DNA of 7,710 bases from Candidatus Vogelbacteria bacterium (GCA_026395035.1 JAPLZN010000135.1:1-7710), one strand, 5' to 3'; counted from the first letter of the stretch, positions 1-5,459 are shown. Notes: generated by a model from the sequence alone, not told the origin. A program made the numbers and translations.

Positions 1-530
1 AGGAGGCCGAGGTTGACCAGCTGTTTCTTTGCCGCCGCCAGGTTGCGTTCATCGTCGTCCACGACGAGGATGAGCGTCTCGCTGTCCATGTTCTTCAACC
101 GGCTGGCCAGCTTAATGGCCGCGATCACTTCCGGATCGGTCCAGTCGACGAACGGGGTGGCGACTTCGTGGACGGCCACTTTGTGGACGCCTTCCATCAG
201 CTCGGCCAGGACGAAGGCGCGCGGATTGTCTGCCTTAATCCGCTCGGCGTTGTTGGCCATGTCGCGCTGGGGCCGTTCGCAGTCCGGGTAGAGCTGGCTA
301 TTGCACCAGGCATCCAGCAGGACCACATCGGCGTCGTTCGCGGCGGCGAGAAACTCGCTCCGCGCGTCGCCCTTCAGCAGACCGCCGAAACCGCGGTACT
401 CGATCGGCACATCGGCCATGCGAGCGAGGTCCCTCCCAATGAAACCGCGGTCGCCGTAAGCGGAATCCGCGGAATCCTGGGCGGCGGCGCAGAAGAGCAC
501 CACCTTCACGGCCTTCAGTTCGTTGTTCAT
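1..530 (-). CDS. Unknown N-terminal domain joined to the start of a receiver-like domain (partial)
   Basis: The reading frame is open on the minus strand from ATG at 530 to the window edge (176 full codons, no stop), so the C-terminus is missing. The start is supported by AGAAGGAGA eight bases upstream and a strong promoter at 585-612. Residues 8-14 (KVVLFCA) and 67-75 (ADVVLLDAW) look like two beta strands of a Rossmann-like or receiver-like fold, but I do not recognise this first domain. At residues 153-176 the sequence changes to LILVVDDDERNLAAAKKQL, which matches the first strand and helix of a response-regulator receiver domain; D158-D160 would supply the acidic Mg-binding pocket. The phospho-acceptor aspartate would lie beyond the window. 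Codon use is richer in GCC, CTG and GTC than in the genes further right. The role is unknown; a signalling or regulatory protein is an inference from the receiver-like start only. Confidence 0.
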   Translation of the reverse strand, partial: MNNELKAVKVVLFCAAAQDSADSAYGDRGFIGRDLARMADVPIEYRGFGGLLKGDARSEFLAAANDADVVLLDAWCNSQLYPDCERPQRDMANNAERIKADNPRAFVLAELMEGVHKVAVHEVATPFVDWTDPEVIAAIKLASRLKNMDSETLILVVDDDERNLAAAKKQLVNLGL

Positions 531-584
531 CGTTTTCTCCTTCTTTTAGATGTCGTAGATCAATGCTTATTCAGCCTGTTGTCT

Positions 585-612
585 ATTATAGCATATCTAG
601 CCAAAAAGTCAA
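585..612 (-). promoter_or_regulatory. Sigma-70-type promoter for the minus-strand receiver-like gene
   Basis: On the minus strand there is TTGACT (612-607), a 16-base spacer and a perfect TATAAT (590-585), preceded by TGC, which makes an extended -10. Transcription would start near 578, giving a leader of about 48 bases with a good Shine-Dalgarno sequence. Confidence 0.8.
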
Positions 613-677
613 GCACTCGCAAGCTGATCGACAAGATCTTTGATTGGGTGAACCTAGCGGTCGTAATGGCCATTTTG

Positions 678-702
678 ACTATCCCCAGGGGGCTGTGGAT
701 AT
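678..702. promoter_or_regulatory. Inverted pair of DnaA-box-like motifs upstream of the SWIB gene
   Basis: CTATCCCCAG (679-688) faces CTGTGGATAT (693-702), whose complement is ATATCCACAG. The two form an imperfect inverted repeat separated by four bases. It lies about 10 bases upstream of the likely -35 of the SWIB gene, where an operator or activator site would be placed. The same core occurs upstream of three other genes in the window. The binding protein is not known; the match to the DnaA consensus TTATNCACA is one possibility. Confidence 0.45.
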
Positions 703-711
703 CGTCCTATA

Positions 712-740
712 CAGACAAAATCCCTGGGTGGTGCTATGAT
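712..740 (+). promoter_or_regulatory. Extended -10 promoter for the SWIB gene
   Basis: TATGAT at 735-740 is preceded by TGC (extended -10). CAGACA at 712-717 matches the last four bases of TTGACA at a 17-base spacing. Transcription would begin near 747, leaving a leader of about 90 bases that contains a short GCCC/GGGC inverted repeat (772-775 with 788-791). I recognise no riboswitch in that leader. Confidence 0.6.
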
Positions 741-839
741 ATAGTAGTTATCAATATTAAACATCCCGGAAGCCCGAAACGGCGGATGGGCAACTCGCTG
801 ACGCGTAAGGCCTTGGCGAAGTAAATAACAATAAGACAT

Positions 840-1088
840 ATGGCGAATTCCGCGTTTATGAAGCCGATGAAGATTAGCGACGAATTGGCTGAGGTGGTGG
901 GCAAGGGCCCGATGCCGCGCTCTGAGGTGGTGAAGAAGCTGTGGGTTTATATCAAGTCGAAGAACTTGCAGGACGAGAAGAACAAGCGCAATATCGTTGC
1001 CGACGCCGCGTTGAAGAAAGTTTTTGACGGCAAGGCAGTGGTGAATATGTTTGAGATGACCAAGCTGGTCTCCAAGCACCTCTCGTAA
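840..1088 (+). CDS. SWIB/MDM2 domain protein
   Basis: This encodes 82 residues, almost all of which form one SWIB domain. After a short N-terminus (residues 1-9), the SWIB pattern is clear: PMPRSEVVKKLWVYIKSKNL (24-43), then D45, KNKRNIVADAALKKVF (47-62) and a C-terminal VNMFEMTKLVSKHL (68-81). In eukaryotes SWIB domains occur in chromatin-remodelling complexes. In bacteria they occur alone or fused to topoisomerase I, for example in Chlamydia, where a DNA- or chromatin-related role is proposed but not firmly shown. The small size and basic residues fit a nucleoid-associated protein, which is inference. There is no Shine-Dalgarno sequence; the leader before ATG is A-rich (ATAACAATAAGACAT). 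The gene is monocistronic, with a promoter at 712-740 and a palindromic element plus terminator directly downstream. The ATG is the only suitable start ahead of the domain. Confidence 0.93.
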   Translation: MANSAFMKPMKISDELAEVVGKGPMPRSEVVKKLWVYIKSKNLQDEKNKRNIVADAALKKVFDGKAVVNMFEMTKLVSKHLS

Positions 1089-1209
1089 AAAACTCCGTTT
1101 TTGGCGCGCTTCGGCGTACCCGCCGCCTGCTGGCGCTGGGCACTGCGCTCGTCTGCACTCGCTTGTTGTAGTCGTGCCCAGAAGCGCATCCAAAAACCAA
1201 GTTTTTTTG
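1087..1209. repeat. Palindromic structured element after the SWIB gene
   Basis: GTTTTTGG (1097-1104) and GCGCTTC (1106-1112) pair with GAAGCGC (1181-1187) and CCAAAAAC (1190-1197), giving a 15-bp stem with one small internal loop. Inside, CTGGGCAC (1136-1143) pairs perfectly with GTGCCCAG (1174-1181), and 1113-1135 can form a short GC-rich hairpin. Each end has its own small hairpin: AAAAAC-TCC-GTTTTT (1088-1102) and AAAAAC-CAA-GTTTTT (1192-1206), the latter followed by a run of T. The element begins within the SWIB stop codon and may act as its terminator. Its symmetric layout resembles dispersed palindromic repeats (REP/REPIN-like), but copy number cannot be seen here. A structured small RNA is the alternative. 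Confidence 0.6.
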
Positions 1210-1234
1210 AAGGCAGTAAGTAAATACAAAAATA

Positions 1235-1260
1235 CAAAGCCCGGCGAAAGTCGGGTTTTG
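1235..1260 (+). terminator. Intrinsic terminator downstream of SWIB and the palindromic element
   Basis: CAAAGCCCGGC (1235-1245), loop GAAA and GTCGGGTTTTG (1250-1260) form an 11-bp stem with two G-U pairs. The T stretch forms the 3' side of the stem. It closes the SWIB transcript if the upstream element is read through. Confidence 0.75.
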
Positions 1261-1269
1261 TCGTGAGAC

Positions 1270-1299
1270 CTGGGGATAACAAACTTTCTGTGATATAAG
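1270..1299 (+). promoter_or_regulatory. Tentative promoter of the 59-residue gene, with a DnaA-box-like motif
   Basis: TATAAG (1294-1299) preceded by TGA forms an extended -10. No good -35 exists at the right distance. Instead CTGGGGATAAC (1270-1280, complement GTTATCCCCAG) covers the -35 position, so a bound protein could replace or block it. Confidence 0.35.
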
Positions 1300-1331
1300 T
1301 AAGATAGTGTTGGAAAAAAGGAGATTGCGTA

Positions 1332-1511
1332 ATGCCAAGAACTGCTCGTCTGAAACACAAGTCATCGATTGAGGTGCGGCAAAAGTTATGGCAAAACTGG
1401 CGGTGGCGGATGGCTCGCGCCTTGCTTATTATGGTGGTCATTGGAGTACTGCTCTGGGGAGTTAAGGAGACGGTAGTGGTATTCTGGCCGGGGCCAACTA
1501 CTATTCCGTAG
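1332..1511 (+). CDS. Small single-span membrane protein, 59 residues
   Basis: An open frame of 59 codons ends in TAG. It is preceded by a strong Shine-Dalgarno sequence, AAAGGAGA at 1317-1324, eight bases before ATG. The protein has a strongly basic N-terminus (R3, R6, K8, H9, K10, R16, K18, R24, R26 and R29), then a hydrophobic segment at about residues 30-46 (ALLIMVVIGVLLWGV core), then a short tail with VVVFWPGP. By the positive-inside rule the N-terminus is cytoplasmic and the tail outside. It has its own terminator at 1539-1573 and a tentative promoter, so it looks like a genuine gene rather than a chance frame. I do not recognise a family. The PGP-containing tail resembles the end of some short anchor proteins, but no function can be assigned. 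Confidence 0.7.
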   Translation: MPRTARLKHKSSIEVRQKLWQNWRWRMARALLIMVVIGVLLWGVKETVVVFWPGPTTIP

Positions 1512-1515
1512 ACAT

Positions 1516-1530
1516 CAAGCGATCCGCTTG
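1516..1530 (+). other. Short hairpin ahead of a terminator
   Basis: CAAGCG-ATC-CGCTTG is a perfect 6-bp stem just after the stop of the 59-residue gene and nine bases before the terminator. It may stabilise the transcript 3' end. Confidence 0.35.
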
Positions 1531-1538
1531 GAAGTTCG

Positions 1539-1573
1539 GGGCGGGGGAATGAAACATTTCCTCCGCCCTTTTT
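1539..1573 (+). terminator. Intrinsic terminator of the 59-residue gene
   Basis: GGGCGGGGGAATG pairs with CATTTCCTCCGCCC (one bulge, one G-U pair) around an AAA loop, followed by five T at 1569-1573. Confidence 0.9.
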
Positions 1574-1577
1574 GTAT

Positions 1578-1605
1578 TTGACTATTAGACACAATATGGT
1601 ATAAT
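1578..1605 (+). promoter_or_regulatory. Strong promoter of the 620-residue membrane protein
   Basis: TTGACT (1578-1583), a 16-base spacer and a perfect TATAAT (1600-1605) preceded by TGG, an extended -10. It has the same design as the promoter at 585-612 and starts five bases after the preceding T run. Confidence 0.85.
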
Positions 1606-1622
1606 AGCAGGCAGATGTAATA

Positions 1623-1640
1623 ATCGGCCTTTGGGTCGAT
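1623..1640 (+). promoter_or_regulatory. Leader hairpin before the 620-residue gene
   Basis: ATCGGCC-TTTG-GGTCGAT gives a 7-bp stem with one G-U pair, followed by AATTTTTG. It could be a weak attenuator or simply protect the 5' end. The ribosome site AGAGGTGG lies 14 bases after it. Confidence 0.3.
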
Positions 1641-1667
1641 CAATTTTTGTAAAAGAGGTGGAAGAAG

Positions 1668-3530
1668 ATGAACTATGTGCTTTTGGGTATTCTCTGTATG
1701 GTGCTGGGGATTATCCCGGCCCTGATCGAACGCCGCTTTTTCTTGGCGGCGATCGTCGGGGTCATCGAGATGGTCATTCTGCCGATCATTTTCTACGCGA
1801 ATGCGACCCCGTTTCTCGGGCCCTACTGGGGTACGCCGGGAATTTGGGTGCTTGGAACCTGGATTTTGACCGGCATCCTGTCGATCATCGCGTCGCTCGA
1901 TGGCGATTGTCCGCGGTCTGGGCCACCGACCAACATCCTGATGATGGTCGTCGCCGTCGGCATGTTTATCGTTGCGGGCTTTCAGAGCTCGGCGATGCTG
2001 AACGCGTCGCGCTACGCAGCGCTCATCGGACAGCCCGAGGAACGAAACTGGACGATGGATGTCCAACCGAAAGATCCCGAGCATATCCGCCTGGTCAGTC
2101 ATGTTAATGCCGAATACTTGGCAAAAAGCGTGCTGTCCAAGGCGGGGGCGATTGGTTCGCAGTATCAGGTCAATTACGACAACATGACACTGCAGCACAT
2201 CAACGCCGAGTTCTGGTATGTGGCCCCGCTCGACTTCGCGTCGTGGGGGGTCTGGAACTCGGGCGACGGCGCGCCCGGCTACATCATGGTGTCGGCGACC
2301 GATCCCGATCGGGAGCCGATTCTGAAAATGTTGCCTCAGGGCGGGAAAATCAAGTATTCACCCGGCGCCTGGTTCGGCGATAACCTGGAGCGGTATCTCC
2401 GCAACAACGGGTTTCGAACGAAAGGACTGACCGAGTTCTCGTACGAGATCGACGAACAGGGGAATGACTGGTGGGTGGTGTCGGTGTACGATTTGACCAT
2501 CGGCTATTCCGGCGCGAAAGCCCTCGGGGTGGCGATTGTCGATCCGACCACCGGCGGTATCAAATATGAGCCGATCGGAAAGATCGAGGCCTGGGTGGAT
2601 CGGGCGATTCCGGGTTGGGTTGTGCAGAACTACCTCACCTGGTGGGGCATGTACAAGAATGGGTGGAGCAACACGATGTGGTGGGGGGCCAAAAAGGAAC
2701 TCCTTCGCACCGATGTTTCCCACTTGATCTACGCTTCGGGCAATCGTTCGGACTGGGTCACCGGGATCACTTCGAACAACGCGAACGATCACTCGCTGGT
2801 GATGTTCGTGTACACCGATTCGAACACCGGCCAGTCCGTGCTCTATCGCACTAATGGTGGATTCACGGATAATGAAGTGGTTAAGGCGATCGACACGAAC
2901 AGCGAGATCAAGTACAAAGGGCTGACCGGAAGCGATCCTCAGCTCTACAACCTCTACGGAGTGATGGCTTCGGTACTACCGCTCAATAACTCCCGAGGTA
3001 TCTTCCAGGGCGTCGCGATCGTGCCGATTCACGACACTCAGCGGGTAGCCTGGGACGAAAAAAGCCTGGCGGGGGCCTTGGTGCAATTCCAAAAGATGCT
3101 CTCGCTGTCCGCTTCCGCCGCGATCGAGGCGACGGCCCAAGCGGTGACGGTCGAAGGGGTGATCGAACGAATCGGAGCTTCGATGCAAAAGGGCGACAGT
3201 TCGTTCTTTGCTCGCCTGGCCGACCAACCGTTCATTCTTACCTTACCGGCGAATGATCCCGTTGTGCCTCTGACGGAAAAGGGCGATCGGGTGAAAGTCA
3301 CCTTCGTCGAATCGAAGGAGAGGGTCGTCGGGGTGAAAACCTTCGTCAACCTGACTTTGCCTCTCCGCCAGTCGACCGCGGAAAGCCGTCTCGAACAGAA
3401 GGCGGAAACGGTCCGCACCGAGAAGGAGAAGGGGGCGACCAAGATTACCATCCGCGACCGACTCGACCGGATGTCGCCGGAAGAGCTCAAAGCACTCGAT
3501 GAAAGGACGAGTGTCAGTCGGGGGAAATAA
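1668..3530 (+). CDS. Membrane-anchored protein with large extracytoplasmic region and OB-like domain, function unknown
   Basis: This encodes 620 residues. The start is set by AGAGGTGG at 1654-1661 and by the first membrane span, which begins at residue 3. Four hydrophobic spans are visible: about 3-20, 24-43, 57-77 and 89-106. The ERR at 21-23 lies between spans 1 and 2, so by the positive-inside rule the last span leaves residues 107-620 outside the cell membrane. The region 265-345 is rich in aromatic residues and contains NDWWVVSVYDLTIGYSGAKA and WVDRAIPGWVVQNYLTWWG. From memory this resembles large membrane proteins of unknown function in Clostridia and other Firmicutes; I could not check this. 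Residues 494-564 (VEGVIERIG ... FILTLPAND ... GDRVKVTFVES) look like a small beta-barrel of OB type. The last 55 residues are charged and probably helical. It is monocistronic, with a strong promoter and terminator, so probably well expressed. No catalytic motif is seen. Confidence 0.9.
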   Translation: MNYVLLGILCMVLGIIPALIERRFFLAAIVGVIEMVILPIIFYANATPFLGPYWGTPGIWVLGTWILTGILSIIASLDGDCPRSGPPTNILMMVVAVGMFIVAGFQSSAMLNASRYAALIGQPEERNWTMDVQPKDPEHIRLVSHVNAEYLAKSVLSKAGAIGSQYQVNYDNMTLQHINAEFWYVAPLDFASWGVWNSGDGAPGYIMVSATDPDREPILKMLPQGGKIKYSPGAWFGDNLERYLRNNGFRTKGLTEFSYEIDEQGNDWWVVSVYDLTIGYSGAKALGVAIVDPTTGGIKYEPIGKIEAWVDRAIPGWVVQNYLTWWGMYKNGWSNTMWWGAKKELLRTDVSHLIYASGNRSDWVTGITSNNANDHSLVMFVYTDSNTGQSVLYRTNGGFTDNEVVKAIDTNSEIKYKGLTGSDPQLYNLYGVMASVLPLNNSRGIFQGVAIVPIHDTQRVAWDEKSLAGALVQFQKMLSLSASAAIEATAQAVTVEGVIERIGASMQKGDSSFFARLADQPFILTLPANDPVVPLTEKGDRVKVTFVESKERVVGVKTFVNLTLPLRQSTAESRLEQKAETVRTEKEKGATKITIRDRLDRMSPEELKALDERTSVSRGK

Positions 3531-3561
3531 GTAAGTAAATTAATTAGTTGGTGTTTGAACG

Positions 3562-3597
3562 GGGCCGCTTTCCTACGGGAGAGCGGCCCTTTATTTG
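3562..3597 (+). terminator. Intrinsic terminator of the 620-residue gene
   Basis: GGGCCGCTTTCC pairs with GGAGAGCGGCCC (12 bp, one G-U pair) around a TACG loop, followed by TTTATTTG. Confidence 0.9.
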
Positions 3598-3615
3598 TTG
3601 ATGCGGGCGGAAATA

Positions 3616-3660
3616 GATCCTGGATCCCGGATCACGCCGGAATACCGGCTCGTCCGGATC
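3616..3660. repeat. GC-rich hairpin with repeated GGATC/CCGG words
   Basis: GCCGG-AATA-CCGGC (3636-3649) is a perfect 5-bp stem. Flanking CCGG (3627-3630 and 3654-3657) or GATCC/GGATC (3623-3627 and 3656-3660) can extend it across an internal loop. The word CCGGATCA occurs twice (3627-3634 and 3654-3661). It recalls degenerate copies of the GC-rich palindromes carrying a CTGGATCCCGG core that are scattered in many bacterial genomes, which is a guess. No coding signal is seen in 3600-3760. Confidence 0.4.
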
Positions 3661-3724
3661 AATATCCGCAAACCGCAGATTTTCCGCTTTTTGAATTGCG
3701 AAAAATCGGGCGGGCGGATATTGA
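3659..3724. repeat. Long imperfect hairpin, 66 bases
   Basis: TCAATATCCGC (3659-3669) is an exact inverted copy of GCGGATATTGA (3714-3724). Inside, CCGC (3673-3676) pairs with GCGG (3710-3713), and GATTTTCCGC (3678-3687) pairs with GCGAAAAATC (3698-3707) with one mismatch. Together these give 24 base pairs around a 10-base loop. There is no T run on either side, so it is not a standard terminator. It could be a miniature inverted-repeat element or a structured RNA. Confidence 0.55.
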
Positions 3725-3735
3725 GTTATCCACAG
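3725..3735 (+). promoter_or_regulatory. DnaA-box-like motif upstream of the PHP gene
   Basis: GTTATCCACAG contains TTATCCACA (3726-3734), an exact match to the E. coli DnaA box consensus. It abuts the long hairpin and ends seven bases before the likely -35 of the PHP gene. Confidence 0.5.
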
Positions 3736-3742
3736 GTGGGGC

Positions 3743-3770
3743 TTGCGGGCAAATTTGGGGGTGACATAAT
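3743..3770 (+). promoter_or_regulatory. Probable promoter of the PHP gene
   Basis: TTGCGG (3743-3748), a 16-base spacer and CATAAT (3765-3770) preceded by TGA, an extended -10. The leader would be about 94 bases long and contain the hairpin at 3817-3840. A second A+T-rich -10 candidate, TATAAA at 3862-3867, sits too close to the start codon to leave a leader. Confidence 0.5.
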
Positions 3771-3816
3771 GATTGGACATTGTTTGTTTCGCAAGAAGCT
3801 CACTTTGTGCAGAGCT

Positions 3817-3840
3817 CCGCCGCAAGGCGGCGTTTTGTTT
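3817..3840 (+). terminator. Terminator-like hairpin inside the PHP gene leader
   Basis: CCGCC-GCAA-GGCGG (3817-3830) is followed by CGTTTTGTTTTGG and then a run of seven or more T up to 3854. It lies between the likely promoter and the start codon, with no other gene for it to terminate, so it may act as an attenuator. If the promoter call is wrong, it is simply a second terminator. Confidence 0.5.
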
Positions 3841-3870
3841 TGGCTGTTTTTTTGTTAAAGTTATAAAAAC

Positions 3871-4758
3871 ATGGCGATTGATTTACATATGCATTCCACT
3901 GAATCGGATGGCGAGCTTACGCCGGAGGAATTGGTGCGAATTGGAAAAGAACTTGGTCTTATTGCCATGGCGGTGAGCGACCATGATAGTTATGAAGGCG
4001 CGCGACGGGCCAGAATAGCCGGGGAACGAATCGGGATGAAGGTAATTATGGCGGCTGAGATCAGTACTTCATTTGAAGGTAAGACTCTCCATGTTCTAAC
4101 TTACGGCGTTGATATCGATAATCCCGAATTACGGGTGACGATCGACGACTTGAAAAAATATCGGTTCGACCGGGCAAAGAGTATCCTGGGCGATATCAAT
4201 CGGGAGCTTGCCTCCGGGGGAGAGAAGACGGTGGATACTGAACCGATCATGGCCCTGAATAGAGAGAAGCCGATTACGCGGGGTGATATCGCTGAAGAAC
4301 TTGTCCGTCAGGGTTTTGTGGCCGACAAGAACGAAGCTTTTGCTCGTTGGTTGGTGAAATACGATCGGCCGAATCGCAGTATCACGGTCGGTGATGTGGC
4401 TCGTCTGGCCCACGGGGCGGGCGGGGTGGCGGTGCTGGCTCACCCGAATTCGCCGTATCTCTCGCTCAATACTTTGAGCCCGGATTTTGTCGAGCACGAA
4501 AGAATCTTAACAAAATTCAAGACCGATGGATTGGACGGGATTGAAGTCTATCATCCTGATCACTCGCCAGAGGCGAGCGAAAAATATCTTGACCTGGCGC
4601 GCCGTCTCGGTCTGATTGCGACCGCCGGTTCGGATTTCCATTCGGCGACGCAGGGGATAGGGCCGACGGCGTTGGGCCAATACACGGGGCCGGATTGGAT
4701 CGTGGCGGAGCTTGAAACCGCGATTGAGAAATATCGTAAGTCGAGGACTACTGCTTAG
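3871..4758 (+). CDS. PHP-family metal-dependent phosphoesterase (YciV/TrpH-like)
   Basis: This encodes 295 residues, about the usual length of the YciV/RNase AM group. The PHP metal ligands are all present: H6 and H8 (DLHMHS), D13, D37-H38-D39 (SDHDS), E63, H74, H191 (LAHP), H228 and D255/H257 (GSDFHS). An insert of about 80 residues (95-175), mostly helical, lies between the conserved motifs as in this subfamily. Known members hydrolyse nucleoside 3',5'-bisphosphates or degrade short RNAs from the 5' end, for example in 5S and 23S rRNA maturation in E. coli. That activity is likely but cannot be proved from sequence, and other PHP phosphatases are possible. It is cytoplasmic, with no signal peptide. 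There is no Shine-Dalgarno sequence; the leader ends AAAGTTATAAAAAC. ATG at 3871 places the first motif at the usual distance from the N-terminus. It is monocistronic and ends in TAG. Confidence 0.93.
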   Translation: MAIDLHMHSTESDGELTPEELVRIGKELGLIAMAVSDHDSYEGARRARIAGERIGMKVIMAAEISTSFEGKTLHVLTYGVDIDNPELRVTIDDLKKYRFDRAKSILGDINRELASGGEKTVDTEPIMALNREKPITRGDIAEELVRQGFVADKNEAFARWLVKYDRPNRSITVGDVARLAHGAGGVAVLAHPNSPYLSLNTLSPDFVEHERILTKFKTDGLDGIEVYHPDHSPEASEKYLDLARRLGLIATAGSDFHSATQGIGPTALGQYTGPDWIVAELETAIEKYRKSRTTA

Positions 4759-4802
4759 GTCTCCCCTGCTCTGGCTTTTAATTTGAATTTGAAGTGATAG
4801 TT

Positions 4803-4830
4803 AGCCCGCCCGTGCGGGCTTTTTCTTTTG
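4803..4830 (+). terminator. Intrinsic terminator of the PHP gene
   Basis: AGCCCGC-CCGT-GCGGGCT (4803-4820), a perfect 7-bp stem, followed by TTTTCTTTTG. Confidence 0.92.
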
Positions 4831-4831
4831 T

Positions 4832-4859
4832 TTGAAAAGTGGCGGGATTCTGCTACGAT
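4832..4859 (+). promoter_or_regulatory. Promoter of the 2H phosphoesterase gene
   Basis: TTGAAA (4832-4837), a 16-base spacer and TACGAT (4854-4859) preceded by TGC, an extended -10. The start of transcription would fall near 4866, almost at the ribosome site, so the leader is very short and translation must start at 4879, not at an upstream ATG. Confidence 0.6.
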
Positions 4860-4878
4860 TGGGAAAGAGGAGAAAACC

Positions 4879-5409
4879 ATGAGATATTTGATTGCTTACA
4901 TGTTGTCGGGAGTGGCTAAGCTGAATCATCAGAAATTGAGTGATGAAATCGCTCAGGCCTTTCGCTTAACGCCCGTTCGGCGCCTGATCGAACCGCACCT
5001 GACGCTCAAGGTGCCGTTTGAAACGGATCGCGATCTGGCGGATTTGCGGCAAACTCTAGCCGACTTTGTTTGCGGCCGGTCCGCCTCGTCGCTTATCTTG
5101 GGTGGTTACGGCACTTTCGGAGGGAGGGTGGTCTACCAGGATGTCCAACCGTCAGTTGGGGCAGGACAATTAGTCATGGAGTTCTTGGCTGACTTAGGCC
5201 AGCTCCCCTGGCTTAAGTTCGAACCATTCGATTTGGAAGACAAGAAGCTTCATGCCACGCTGGCTTACCCGACTGATCGCGCGCAGGCCCGGAAAATCAT
5301 CGGCACTCTTCCGGCGGGAGTGGTTTATCCGATTAGGTTGGACAATCTCACCCTGCTCGTTCGCGGTCCGGAAAAATGGGAGGTATTGGAAGAATACCCC
5401 TTGACCTAA
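4879..5409 (+). CDS. 2H phosphoesterase, 2'-5' RNA ligase-like
   Basis: This encodes 176 residues, typical of the LigT/2H phosphoesterase superfamily. The two signature motifs are present: H40-L-T-L (EPHLTLKVPF) and H125-A-T-L (KKLHATLAYP), each supplying a catalytic histidine and threonine. Family members open 2',3'-cyclic phosphates or related ends on RNA, or join 2'-5' bonds in vitro; the in vivo substrate here is unknown. The start at 4879 is preceded by AGAGGAG (4866-4872) six bases upstream. An in-frame ATG at 4828 would add 17 residues but lies upstream of the promoter -10 and has no ribosome site, so I reject it. It is cytoplasmic and monocistronic, sits next to rnpB and follows another phosphoesterase, and may take part in RNA end processing (inference). 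Confidence 0.9.
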   Translation: MRYLIAYMLSGVAKLNHQKLSDEIAQAFRLTPVRRLIEPHLTLKVPFETDRDLADLRQTLADFVCGRSASSLILGGYGTFGGRVVYQDVQPSVGAGQLVMEFLADLGQLPWLKFEPFDLEDKKLHATLAYPTDRAQARKIIGTLPAGVVYPIRLDNLTLLVRGPEKWEVLEEYPLT

Positions 5410-5426
5410 TACCATTTCCAGACGCG

Positions 5427-5452
5427 AAAAGTCCCGCTTGCGCGGGACTTTT
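5427..5452. terminator. Bidirectional terminator shared by the 2H gene and rnpB
   Basis: AAAAGTCCCGC-TTGC-GCGGGACTTTT is a perfect 11-bp stem with A on one side and T on the other, so it can end transcripts from both strands. It lies 18 bases after the 2H gene stop and about eight bases beyond the 3' end of rnpB. Confidence 0.9.
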
Positions 5453-5459
5453 CATTTTA

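Noticed and set aside
675..703. TTGACT at 675-680 as the -35 of the SWIB promoter
   Set aside because: The matching -10 at 17 bases (GATATC) is poor, while TGCTATGAT at 732-740 is a far better extended -10 with an acceptable -35 at 712-717.
168..824. Open frame of 218 codons on the plus strand
   Set aside because: It overlaps the minus-strand receiver-like gene and the divergent promoter region, lacks a ribosome site, and its translation is not protein-like across the intergenic part.
747..839. Riboswitch in the SWIB leader
   Set aside because: The leader has a small GCCC/GGGC pairing and GC-rich words, but it matches no riboswitch core I know and lacks an expression platform.
654..1594. 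Three overlapping minus-strand open frames (654-1358, 947-1594, 952-1365)
   Set aside because: They are antisense to the SWIB gene, the palindromic element and the 59-residue gene. None has a ribosome site, and the plus-strand genes have recognisable domains and signals.
1515..3490. Antisense and alternate frames within the 620-residue gene
   Set aside because: They are shadows of a GC-rich coding sequence, rich in R, H, D and P, without start signals.
3725..3735. Replication origin based on the perfect TTATCCACA site
   Set aside because: Only one perfect box is present here, there is no cluster, no adjacent AT-rich unwinding region and no dnaA or dnaN gene in the window.
3595..3858. Plus-strand frame of 87 codons before the PHP gene
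   Set aside because: Its start lies in the terminator of the previous gene, it crosses both hairpins and the promoter, and it has no ribosome site.
4828..4878. Upstream in-frame ATG for the 2H phosphoesterase
   Set aside because: It lies before the -10 element and without a ribosome site, whereas the ATG at 4879 has AGAGGAG at proper spacing and starts directly with the family's N-terminal strand.
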